Assembly (NCBI GenBank): GCA_013400155.1
Contig: VXBM01001871.1
Location: forward strand, 9,582-73,581
DNA: 64,000 bases
Reading direction: 5' to 3'
From: Helopsaltes ochotensis
Lineage: Eukaryota > Chordata > Aves > Passeriformes > Locustellidae
Every line of letters starts with the position of its first letter. The first letter of the stretch is position 1. The position numbers and the translations under genes were made by a program. Shown here in pieces: positions 53,901-64,000 of the stretch. Below the pieces are notes generated by a model, which was not told the DNA's origin, ran no database searches, and worked only from the letters and a program-made list of their open reading frames with translations.

Positions 53901-56900
53901 AGAGAGACCCTATGGCAGGATTTGACCTATGAAATAAAGTTTATTTACAGTGAAATATAATCTTTTTGAAATTCCTTGGTGTATCCACACTGTTGTATTT
54001 TTTCTGTACCTCCTCAGCCTCTGATCTTGCTGCATGTCACTGTTTAGTCGTGGTTGCTGTGACAAAAGGAAAATGTCTCTCCAGCTGTCACAGACCCACA
54101 TGGGCTCTCTCAAGGGACAAAGAAATGGTGAAAAGAAGAGGAAAGGGAATGGGAGGTGAATTATCTGTTGGTGTTATTCCATTACCAGTTATGTGATAGA
54201 ATAAGCCCACAGGTGCTTGTTGGATGTTTCATAAAGGAAAGGATGTAAGCTCTTTTTCTGCTCTGCTTTTAGAAACACCTTCCAAATCTCCTTAATCCAT
54301 TAATCTATTTCTGTGCTTTTTCTTAATTTCTGATGAAATAGACACAGAGCCCCTCTGAACAAGGCTGTGCAATTAGAGGTTGAAGAAACTTATCTGACTA
54401 TGGATTGATGAGTCAGTTATGTAGCATCAGCGATTTATGAAACATTCTGGCTAACATCTAAAACTAACTAATGTACCTAAAGATACCATTAAAATATTTA
54501 AGTGTACCAGTTCTCTCCCCACTCCATACTTATCTTTTTAATGCCTTCCTATACTTCAGCTAAATTAGTGAATTACAAGAAAGTGTCATTCATCTGTTAA
54601 TTGTCAATGCAGAATGACACCTTTTTACTAGCTTATATTCCTCAGTATATCTGAGTCACACTTGAATCTGTTTAGTGTCTCAGTAAAGATCATGCCTTTC
54701 CACAATTTTAGTCGTTAGCACAGGCCACTTAATATGTTTTTAGTGTTTTCAGCAGTTTTCAAAGCCTGTTTAAGAAGAGTTTCCTGCTTCAGAAAAAAGA
54801 TTTATGCTTCTAAAGAAACAGAACACAACCCCTCCTGATCCCATCCTGATCCCTTTCTATCTTCTCCCCTGCCCATTTCTGCAAAGAGGAATCTGCAGGC
54901 ATCCAGAGGAATGTCTCTCTACATTTTTGTATTGATTCCCTTCCTCCCTGCTTCTACAGATTATAGAAAGCAAATAATTAGAACTCAGGATAAGTTAACT
55001 TCAACCATATTACCTCCAACTTCTAACTGATTTCAGTATCTTGGACTAAGTTCTTAGTGCAAGTGAGATAATTACTAAGGTATTCAAGAAGAAAAACTGA
55101 ACACCCCTAGATTTTTTTTTTTGTTTTGCAATTAAGGTAACTTTGTACTTCTCTCTTAAGTCAAAGTCCTTGCAGTCCTTATTTTGACTGCAAATTACCG
55201 AAAAAAGGAACAATACCAGTAGATCTACTTTTAATTACAAAAGGCTTATGATATCAGTAAATCACTGGAAATGTTCAGATTTGGAGGACTTCACACAAAA
55301 GTGGGTTAAACCAAGTGAAAACCAGTTCTAGTGCCAAAGACTTATCTCTTAACCTGTAACTGTGAAAGTAACAACACTGCCGAAATAAAGTGCAGTACCT
55401 TAGCACTAGGTATCAAGGTATACTGTGGATTTTAGAGTTAACCTCAGCTGGAGCTGGTGTATATAAAATACACTAAAGAAGTTTAATGTAGAAAAGAAAT
55501 TGTTATTTTCTTATACTTTTCAGTGGCTTTTCACTGTAAGGAAATTGGTTTTGAATCTAAATGAAGGTTGCTCAAGCTTACACAAGTTCTTGGTGAATTT
55601 TCATGTTAATCAGTTGCCACACCAATGCAAGTTCTGATAAATTCAGCTCTTAGAAGCAGTTCTGTCTGTCCCATGGTGTTGACTAAGTTAATTTTCCACA
55701 CTTACAAAAGAGTGTTCTTAACTTTATGTCTGATTTTAATATATACTCTTAAAGTCACTATAATTCTGTAGCCTTCTTTTTGTCTTCATTTTTTTTTTGT
55801 AGATATCTTTAGATATTTTACATTCTTCAGCTGAATTGGCTATTGATCTCTGGTTTGGAACTTATGCTATCCAATGGGGGCTTGTAATTTTATCCTTAAT
55901 GGGCAAAGGAGAATGAAAAAAGGGTTATGTTTCTCATTTTCTATTTACTAGGGCCTGGAAGCACAAGTTGTATGAATATTGTCCATATTTGTAGATTCAT
56001 ACATATGGTACTATTCAAATTCTATTAATGATGAAGACTCTTTCGAATTTTATTGATTTTCTAAATGAGTTCTTCTCTATTTCCACATAGTATTGAAATC
56101 TCTATAAGAACCAGATCAAGCTTCCCTTCTTTCCCAGGTCTAATTCACTTCAGAAGAGATAACCAATAATGCTTTATTCTAGAAGGATAGTGTTCATATT
56201 ACAATGTATTTAATTATTTTTCATTTAATCATTTTGTTTTACTTTGAGCGAGGGGTGATTTTTTCCTGATTTGCTACTACGAAACAGTAAGACTCTTAAT
56301 TTCATGCATAATTTAAAATACATTTTTCTCTTTCATACCTATATGTGTAGACCTATTATCATATACAGACCACCAAGCAAAACACAATATTTGGAAAAAA
56401 GTTTGCAGAAGAAATACTTTATCTATGAAATGGTCTGTTTCCAAAGTACAAAGGTGTAAAGTGAGACAGGTAGAACTACCTGTATTTGGAGTATTTGTTG
56501 AACAGGCAATAAACAGAGTATCAGTATCCCACTGTGTACTCTAGGAAGTGTATATGTCCTGCCTGCTCTGCACAGGCTTTGTGATCCCATTTCTGAAAAG
56601 AAACAAGATTGGAACAGGAACAGGAACAAAAAAAAGGCATCTGAAATGTGAGTTTCTGTACAAAGAACATCTTATATAGGCTATGACTTGGCAAGCTGAA
56701 AAAGAACCCCTGAGGGTATCCAGCAGAAACCTGTAAAAGTGCGAGAAGAAGAGACTAAAAGACATGATTTTATCATTTTTAATGCAGAGCCAAATGAATG
56801 TAGCAATTAACAAGATAAAACTTCACAAAAGCAGACATTTTATGTATCAAGTAGTCAAACTAAAAGCTACTCACCCAAAGTTATCTCACTAATGACTGAA

Positions 56901-59493
56901 TCTCATATGGCAGGTGAGATATACACTGAGTGGTATAGATGTTAGTTTCAATTTATTAAATTCTAGGGAAAGTGACACTGTTTCTGTGGAGATATTTGCC
57001 TGCACCTGGATACTAGCACATATTTTGCATAATTGTCTGACACTGGGAACTTGGCTTAACCAGTTTCTGCCCATATGTCCATATGGCTTTGATAGTGCTA
57101 TTTAATTCCTGAGAGCTCTGAATGACAGAAAATTTAAAATCAACATTTTAAACAGCTTTCCCCCCACTCTTCCACCTCTATTAATTATCTCATTTAATAA
57201 AAATATTGCAAAAAATGAAGATTTGCATAAAAGAACAATTTAATCTTGTGTATCAGCAAATAAATAGTAATGGTACAGAATCTATATCCAATTCTTAATC
57301 AGATTATTTCTTTTAATCATCTCATTCATCTTATGACATTGCTTTAGCAACCTATGTCTAAGAATCACTATTTTGGGATGGATGTAAGAGAATCTCTCAT
57401 GCTGACTGTCACAAGACCCTCATTCTGATAAATTCGAGATAAACTCGTCCCTGGAAAGCAGTAAGGATGAGGGTGACATATTCTTGGTGTTTTTTGTTTT
57501 GTTTGTTTTTCCCCACTGGAATTCTCTCTCCTTTAAAGTTGAGATAGTTCCCTTAGGATCTTCCATTTAAATTAAAGGTAAGGATTTGCATATGCAGTGG
57601 TAAATGGAAACCACTGGAACAGATTTTATGACTTGTTACATTCATGCACAAGAGTAATTTTACTAAATTAAACAGACTCAACTTTGTACCAATAGCACAA
57701 AACCACCTTTTATCTCTGCCTCTCCATTTTAGTTTTGACACACTATAGCCTAATTATAGCAAACAAGACACCTTTCCATATCAGGAAGTGGTTTCATTGG
57801 TATCCTGAAACTATACTTTGAAATTTTAGGTACTATTGTAAATCTTTTTTATCTGTTAAAGGGCTTTGTAATCATTGCAGTGAAAAGACCATTACCAGAT
57901 TCTCTATAGTAAAAGTTCCCTCCAGAGTTTTCAAGTTTTTGGATGAACTTAAATTTCCATGACCAGTTCTTATTTCTTGTGAAAATATGAGAAGATGTGG
58001 AAATTTCTCTACTCAAATAAAATCTCTCTCAAACCAAAGATCAGTTAAAAATCCCTCATGAATGTTGCTTTCTGATGAGCTTTGTCAAAGCTTCACAAGA
58101 AAAAGAGGTGAAAATGTATGAGCTAGGATTTATAAATCTATGGCAACTATGAAAACATCGCATCTGACATAGAGATTAAATACTCTCATTAGCACACAGA
58201 GTATTAAAGAATGCTACACATCTCCTTTTAGCACTGGCATAAGTTTGAGAGAAATTGATTAGAGAAGCATATGGGGAACAAGCAAAGAATTTTGCTTCCC
58301 TCCTACTTCAGGATCTGTTTCTTCCTGCTGAAAGTTTGATTTCCTTGGTGCCTGCCATACAGAAGCTAGAGCACTTCCCTAGGTCATTTCTCTTGCAACC
58401 TGAAGTTGTAGTTGCCAAGTTGTGCGTTCAGAAAAGTAATTTACTGTAATTTTTAGAAGCATAATTAGAGCACAAGGTAGGGCTTAGTCTGAACTTAGCC
58501 GCATCTAATTTATATACTTTCTGCTCTATTTAAAACTGTTAGTTGATGCTGTCAACAATTCTAGTGGAGAGTAATGCTAATCTTTAGACTGTAACATTCC
58601 AAGCTTGTTTTCAGGTTTTCGGATATTTTCCAACTTGTAGTCATGTATTGCAAAGAAAAACAATACAATAAAAATTGATAGTCATTGTGTCCAGCATCAA
58701 CAAGTAAGTTTCCAATTTTCCTGGATGTTTCTATTTAATTTTATCCTAGCCAAATTAATTGCTCCTTCAATCTCTAGATTCTGAGAAATATAAAGAGCTA
58801 CATGAGAATGAGCTCACTGTGATAATGTACATTACCAGGAGAGCTGGCCTAGAGTGAGAAAAATCTGAGCATATGAAAAAAACATAGGCCAAGTCCAGGA
58901 CTGAAAGTCTCAGTGAGAAAACATTTTCATTAGAAATAAAAATATATTCTCATTATCTATTATCTATTTCTCCATTGAAAAACCTAGCCAGTATCTAATT
59001 TTAGTGATATCAGCACATCTTCTTATTGCTGTAAATTTGTTGGTATGTGCAAACATTAAATCCAGATGAGGATTTAGTTTCATACCCTGTTATCTTCAAA
59101 TGTTCAGAAATTCATTGTCTGTAATAATCATCACTTCTTGCATTTCAAAACTTGAGTGAATTTAGTGCTCAGGAAAGCAGAGTCAAAACCAGTTCTGGCT
59201 GATATTTAAGGCTGGTGCCGGTGTTATACAAACTTTACCTCTGTGCTACCCCAACTATGACTCTCATTGACCTACTAATTCAAAATAAATGCTAACAAAT
59301 TAAAAGGAGAATCTGAAATGCTGGCAGTAGCTAGAGAGTGATGATACCATTGCATATTATGACATTATTTACTGCTTTTTGGATTTCTTTGGTACAAAGG
59401 TAAGATAAATGTCTCTGTTTCCAGCTAGATATAAAATGCATGTTCAAAGCAGCTCAAGCTGAACCCTCCCTCAGGGAATGTCTCTTCACCATT
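50996..59493. other. Anonymous non-coding DNA
   Basis: No gene or named repeat recognised over 8.5 kb. Less AT-rich patches lie at 51,180-51,320, 51,800-51,970, 53,150-53,450 and 54,040-54,180. Frames of up to 108 codons (51,131-51,457, minus) carry no recognisable domain and overlap frames on the other strand. A short GGAACA triplicate lies near 56,612-56,629. Confidence 0.5.
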
Positions 59494-59635
59494 GCTGAAT
59501 GACCCTGAGATTAGAGGCTGAAGCAAGGTGCTAACAGTACCAAGGCTGTGGATCCAATCCCCCTCTAAAACATTCAATTAAGAGGTAGACTTGATGATCT
59601 TTGTGGGTCCCTTTCAACCCAGAATATTCTGTGAT
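59494..59635 (+). mobile_element. tRNA-Ile-derived SINE with CR1 tail (TguSINE1-like)
   Basis: The left half aligns base for base with the 3' two-thirds of a tRNA-Ile gene. GGTGCTAACAGTACCAAGG matches the anticodon arm and variable region, and GGATCCAATCC matches the B-box of the T arm (consensus GGTTCGATCC). The A-box side (CCTGAGATTAGAGG) is degraded and carries about 7 extra bases before GGTGCTAA. The right half, TAGACTTGATGATCTTTGTG then GGTCCCTTTCAACCC and ATATTCTGTGAT, is a CR1 3' tail, which would let CR1 reverse transcriptase copy it. This head-plus-tail design is that of a passerine SINE known from zebra finch. Mutations in both promoter boxes suggest it is silent. No target-site duplication was evident. 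Confidence 0.78.
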
Positions 59636-60799
59636 CTGGAAATAAATATTAAATATAATAGACCCCCAACCAAATAGGTTAATCCACTTGCTCCTAAGTG
59701 GCTCCTGGGAATGTTCAGGTTTTCTGAGTAAAATTAGTTATTCTAAATTGTAAACAAGGCCTTCAAAAATGAATATATGTTTCCAGAAAGATCGTACCAA
59801 AACAGGAGTCTGTAAAACAACAGATTCTATTTATGATAGTCAGACTTATGCAATAATTTAGGAAAAACCTTATACTGTAAGTACCCTATTAAATCAGTTC
59901 AAATAAATGTAACATTTTTACTTCAATGTGTTTATCATATTACAAAAAACAGTGAAATGAGATCATGAACCATTAAAATTACAACTCTAGAAGTCCAGAA
60001 CATGTTTACATAGCTGTAGTTGTGAATTTGAGTTGAAAGCAATGAGGCAACTTTAAGCTATGTAATATGATTTGTTAACATACTCTGGAATTCAGACAGG
60101 TAGCCCCACTGATGACCATAAGGAGAATGCAGGAAATTTATTTTCCTTGTCAAGGAGTTATTCAAAAGCACTGGGGCAAGTGAGAGTTTCAGATGTTGCA
60201 GACATAAACCTCTTGCAAAAGAAAATATTTAGCTACCACTCCCAGATGTTCCAGAAAGCCAAGAGAGTTAATGCACTTTTTTGATTGATACTAATACAAA
60301 TTTAATATCTCTTCTAACTACATATGTCTATAGGAATTTTGAATATCTCTATCCCATGAGTTTATCAAGAAGCTGAATAATGAAATGGCTGCAAGAGCAA
60401 CTCCTTGTAGTCAGAATTAAAACCAGACAGAAGGGGAGAGGTCTCATGCAGGAAAAAGTGAATTCCAAAAAACTTGTATCACCTGTCTGCAAATGAAGGT
60501 GATGATATGAAGCCTAAATCTAATTTTAGTTTTCTGTGATTGCAACTCAGAAATAATGAGTGCCCTCTAAGTAAGCTATAGACATTCTCAATTAACAAAA
60601 TTAATTAAAAAAAGAACAATAGTTTGGTTTTCCACTGAATTTTAATCTGCTGAGATTTTTCCTTATTGTATTCAACTGGTTTTTCCTAAATTTTTGTGCA
60701 TCATACTGTGTTACTATATGTGTATATTAGAGAACACCAGAAACCACAAATAGCTCGTTAAAACAAAGACACACTAAAAGGGAAAAAGACCAAAATTGC
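59636..60799. other. Anonymous AT-rich non-coding DNA
   Basis: No recognisable gene or repeat. A 70-codon + strand frame at 60,072-60,284 has no identifiable feature. Confidence 0.5.
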
Positions 60800-61115
60800 C
60801 TTCTGCCAGTCAAGCAGAACGGGCACTGTTTCTGTGGGCGTGGGAATATAATTTCCCATTCCCTTGCTGGAGAGCCCACTACACTTCTTCCTTATGAAAA
60901 TTTAAAAATTGATCAACCTTAAATTGATCTAGCGCCATCCTGCTCCTTTGCCAGCCTTAATGGAGAGTCCAGAGTGGTCTCATCCCTCCCTGTAGAGGGA
61001 TTCCTTAAGGAGCGAGGGCATGATCTGTTGTGGGATGTGGCTGAGCTATCCTAATAAGCCTCAGGGTTTGGGGCCTGTAGTAGGCCTCTGTTTTCTTGGC
61101 CTTGCTGGCAGTGAG
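60800..61115 (+). mobile_element. Probable endogenous-retrovirus LTR start and flank, cut by assembly gap
   Basis: From about 61,026 the sequence reads TGTTGTGGGATGTGGCTGAG, then AGCTATCCTAATAAGCCTCAGG and a GGCCTGTAGTAGGCC near-palindrome, and runs into the gap. A TG start, composition unlike the AT-rich surroundings, and the position upstream of a gag-like frame suggest the beginning of a retroviral LTR. The preceding 200 bases (TAGCGCC, GGAGCGAGGG and other less AT-rich words) are also unlike the neighbourhood and may be part of the same or an older element. Most of the LTR would lie in the gap. Confidence 0.42.
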
Positions 61116-61823
61116 NNNNNNNNNNNNNNNNNNNNNNNNNNNNNNNNNNNNNNNNNNNNNNNNNNNNNNNNNNNNNNNNNNNNNNNNNNNNNNNNNNNNN
61201 NNNNNNNNNNNNNNNNNNNNNNNNNNNNNNNNNNNNNNNNNNNNNNNNNNNNNNNNNNNNNNNNNNNNNNNNNNNNNNNNNNNNNNNNNNNNNNNNNNNN
61301 NNNNNNNNNNNNNNNNNNNNNNNNNNNNNNNNNNNNNNNNNNNNNNNNNNNNNNNNNNNNNNNNNNNNNNNNNNNNNNNNNNNNNNNNNNNNNNNNNNNN
61401 NNNNNNNNNNNNNNNNNNNNNNNNNNNNNNNNNNNNNNNNNNNNNNNNNNNNNNNNNNNNNNNNNNNNNNNNNNNNNNNNNNNNNNNNNNNNNNNNNNNN
61501 NNNNNNNNNNNNNNNNNNNNNNNNNNNNNNNNNNNNNNNNNNNNNNNNNNNNNNNNNNNNNNNNNNNNNNNNNNNNNNNNNNNNNNNNNNNNNNNNNNNN
61601 NNNNNNNNNNNNNNNNNNNNNNNNNNNNNNNNNNNNNNNNNNNNNNNNNNNNNNNNNNNNNNNNNNNNNNNNNNNNNNNNNNNNNNNNNNNNNNNNNNNN
61701 NNNNNNNNNNNNNNNNNNNNNNNNNNNNNNNNNNNNNNNNNNNNNNNNNNNNNNNNNNNNNNNNNNNNNNNNNNNNNNNNNNNNNNNNNNNNNNNNNNNN
61801 NNNNNNNNNNNNNNNNNNNNNNN
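61116..61823. other. Assembly gap, 708 N
   Basis: Undetermined bases separating the LTR-like start from the gag-like fragment. Long frames that seem to cross it exist only because N does not encode stops. A gap here would be natural if the region carries a repeated retroviral sequence. Confidence 0.99.
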
Positions 61824-62201
61824 AACTCTGAGTGGAAAGACATCGGGGATCTACTCTGGAAAACGGTGATTGCAGGAGGAAAAGAGGGAAAAATAGCTCA
61901 GGAGCTCGGCATTGTGTGGCAAAAAATCTCGACCACGTTGGAAACACTGGTTGCGGAAAGGAAGGCTGCGGAATCAGCATTGGAAGCGTTGCGAGTTAGC
62001 AAACCAGTGCGAAATTCCCCAGCAGAATTACCGACTGTGCAAAAATCCTCCAAAATTGCAAGACTTTTCGGTATCAATGCACTCCACTCGCTGAAAGGGA
62101 ACGCGGCGCAAGTGTCTTCTAACTTACAAAATATTATAACCCTGGCTTTACCTCCCCACCCAAAAAAGCCAATTAGTTACTTCTCATCTCACCAGGTCTG
62201 A
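61824..62201 (+). pseudogene. Endogenous retrovirus gag-like fragment (N-terminal, matrix-region type)
   Basis: About 125 codons are open from the gap edge to a TGA at 62,199. The first 40 residues look like an N-terminal Gag/matrix helical region of beta-like endogenous retroviruses in songbirds: W-x-x-I-G/L-L-W motifs, a basic Gly/Lys stretch, then a Glu/Ala/Lys helix (TLETLVAERKAAESALEAL). Matrix in the intact protein lines the inner face of the particle membrane. The 5' end is hidden by the gap. Beyond about 62,110 the frame loses this character and CpGs vanish, so the retroviral part probably ends there and the last residues are flanking DNA. No protease, polymerase or envelope sequence follows, so the element is incomplete and cannot be functional. 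Family assignment is inferred. Confidence 0.55.
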
Positions 62202-64000
62202 CTCTCTAGGTTAGGTCTGTATGTTTCCTGCTGCCATGGGCTGTACCAAGGGGCTTTCCTTTAGATCCTATTGCCTGTGGGTTATCCTAGTATCTAGCTC
62301 TTACTCCAGCTGGGGCCCAAGTCATTTACACCTCCATACTGAGCCTTCAGATTCCAGGAGCTCTGCTTAATTGCATGGTCTCAAAGAGTGATTTAGATTT
62401 GCTCTAAAGCCAACTCAGAATCATAATGGAAATTTAGGTAAGCTATTGTCATTATTGCAAGGAAATTTCTTTTTTTTTTTTTTTAACTAAAGAAATGCAA
62501 CTTTCTGGTAACACTACAGAAAGATAACAAAAACCTTAAGAAAACAAGGCTGATACTGATTCTTAAGTCACATACAACAAAAGAAAGTCACTTTCTTTTT
62601 TGGCTTTCTTTTCTTCTTTCAGCTCTTCCCTCAAACTGTTGTTTGATGGATGAGATATTTTATCAGCAGTAATACCTGATCACTCAGCTGTACTCTTTGA
62701 CCACTTGTGTGTGCCCGAGGTCAGAGATTCCATTTCAGATGTCCCAACACAGTGGTCTAAGTTCATGCTCTCAACATGGAAATCAACTGGGTATTACCTT
62801 TTAGTTTTGTTTTAAATAGAGGGAAGAGGATTTTTAGTTATCTTTCTGATAGTAAAGTTTAAGCCAGGGAAAATACATTGGATACTTTGTTGTTACTTCT
62901 GAGAGAAATGTGTATTGGCTTGATGTCAAAATGAGATTCTCATTTTTATTGGGTGCTTCTTTTACTTTGGTTTCCTGACTATGTTTTACTAGTAATACAA
63001 AATCAAGTGTTGCTTTTATTTTCAGTTGAACCAGTGTTTTACCTCAAGTACAAATCACTAACACTAGGAAACTTTTTGGAAGACTTTGTTAGATCTTTCT
63101 GATGAGTATCAGAAGCCTGGAGATTGGAAAAAAATTAAGAAAAAGATAAATTGGTATTAGAATTTAAAATATTTGCTATCTCATGAAAATTAAGCAAATA
63201 AGATAATTTTATCCACTTTCTAACTTACTTTTCATACACAGAACACAAATAAATACAGGCCAACACTTTAACTCAAAGCTGATTTGCTGCAGCTTTTTCA
63301 GTACAATCTTGAAACACTTCAGTGTCGCAGAAGCAAAAATATTCTGAGCCTTTGAAAGCTGGGGGCCATTCCCTCAGATGAGGTGACAGTAATAAACCCA
63401 CATCTGACTTTCAACCCTGCCTCAAATAATGAGCAAAATCAAGCAATAGGTCACCTCAAATGTTTTCCAGAACTAACCCAGGGAGATATGTTGTAAATCT
63501 GCAACAAATGTAGAAAATTTTATTACTAATGACAGTTTATAAAATGGCGTAGTACTGTTATAATAATACAGTATAATAGTTTATGGTTGAAAGATTGAAA
63601 GCAATATCTTTTCCCCTCATTTTTGACAGTATCACCTAATTCCATTCGAAGCAGACCTATGAGGTTATTTTTATTTGTTGATAACTGCAAAATCAGCTTT
63701 TTTTTTTTGTTGACAAGCCTTTTTGAACTTCATAATTAGAATAAAATGCTGTTGAATGAATTTTAAGTATGTGCATACAGTTAAATTCACATTCACATAT
63801 TTTCCTGGGGGAAAATTCATTTACAGATTCAGATAGTTACTACCAGAAATTTAGATTTTTAAGAATATCTAAAATATGTAAATATATAATGTCCTCGTTA
63901 TTTCACAGGATATCTCAAAGCCAGTCAGACAAAAAAAAAGAGGGCTACATTTGCTTCAAAAACTGCTGTGCAGTGTCTTATCAGAACCAGTTTGATGAAA
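62202..64000. other. Anonymous AT-rich non-coding DNA
   Basis: No recognisable gene, RNA or repeat family to the window end. Short T runs occur at 62,469-62,483 and about 63,700. I found no second LTR matching the start near 61,026. Confidence 0.5.

Noticed and set aside
59494..59570. Functional tRNA-Ile gene
   Set aside because: The A-box side is degraded with extra bases, the acceptor stem cannot pair, and the sequence continues straight into a CR1 tail.
61020..62201. A 393-codon + strand frame and 257-309-codon shadows
   Set aside because: Most of their length is undetermined N. Only 61,824 onward is real sequence, and it is annotated as a gag-like fragment.

Overview
This window looks like gene-poor, AT-rich vertebrate DNA, almost certainly from a bird and probably from a songbird (Passeriformes). 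I recognise no host protein-coding exon, rRNA, functional tRNA or CRISPR array. The open reading frames are short, overlap on both strands, run through homopolymers or assembly gaps, or lie inside dead transposable elements. It reads as an intergenic desert or part of a very long intron. Bacterial features such as operons and ribosome binding sites do not apply.

The avian assignment rests on the repeats. There is a 1.4 kb 5'-truncated CR1 LINE on the + strand (about 21.03-22.46 kb) ending in the CR1-type ATTCTGTG repeat. Shorter CR1 pieces lie near 3.6 kb, 25.4 kb (minus strand) and 49.5-49.8 kb, and much older CR1 relics near 11.6 kb and 14.0-14.2 kb. At 59.49-59.64 kb a degraded tRNA-Ile-like head is joined to a CR1 3' tail. 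That is the architecture of the passerine SINE family known from zebra finch (TguSINE1 type) and is the best clue to the order.

Endogenous retrovirus remnants are the second class. A solo-LTR-like relic lies on the + strand at about 15.3-15.83 kb. A well-preserved 542 bp LTR-like element lies on the minus strand at 48,891-49,432, touching a CR1 fragment. Near the right end, an LTR-like stretch (from about 61,026), a 708-base assembly gap, and a CpG-rich gag-like open fragment (61,824 to about 62.1 kb) probably belong to one comparatively young insertion.

Simple-sequence tracts are prominent: a 144-base T run, a 56-base A run, a C14-T11 junction, a TCTCC pentanucleotide array interrupted by a 111-base gap, and perfect tandem duplications of 47 bp and about 23 bp. 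Two intervals (8.85-9.48 kb and 26.64-26.85 kb) have visibly more G+C and CpG than their surroundings and are unexplained. The remainder is anonymous AT-rich sequence. I found no convincing novel coding system.
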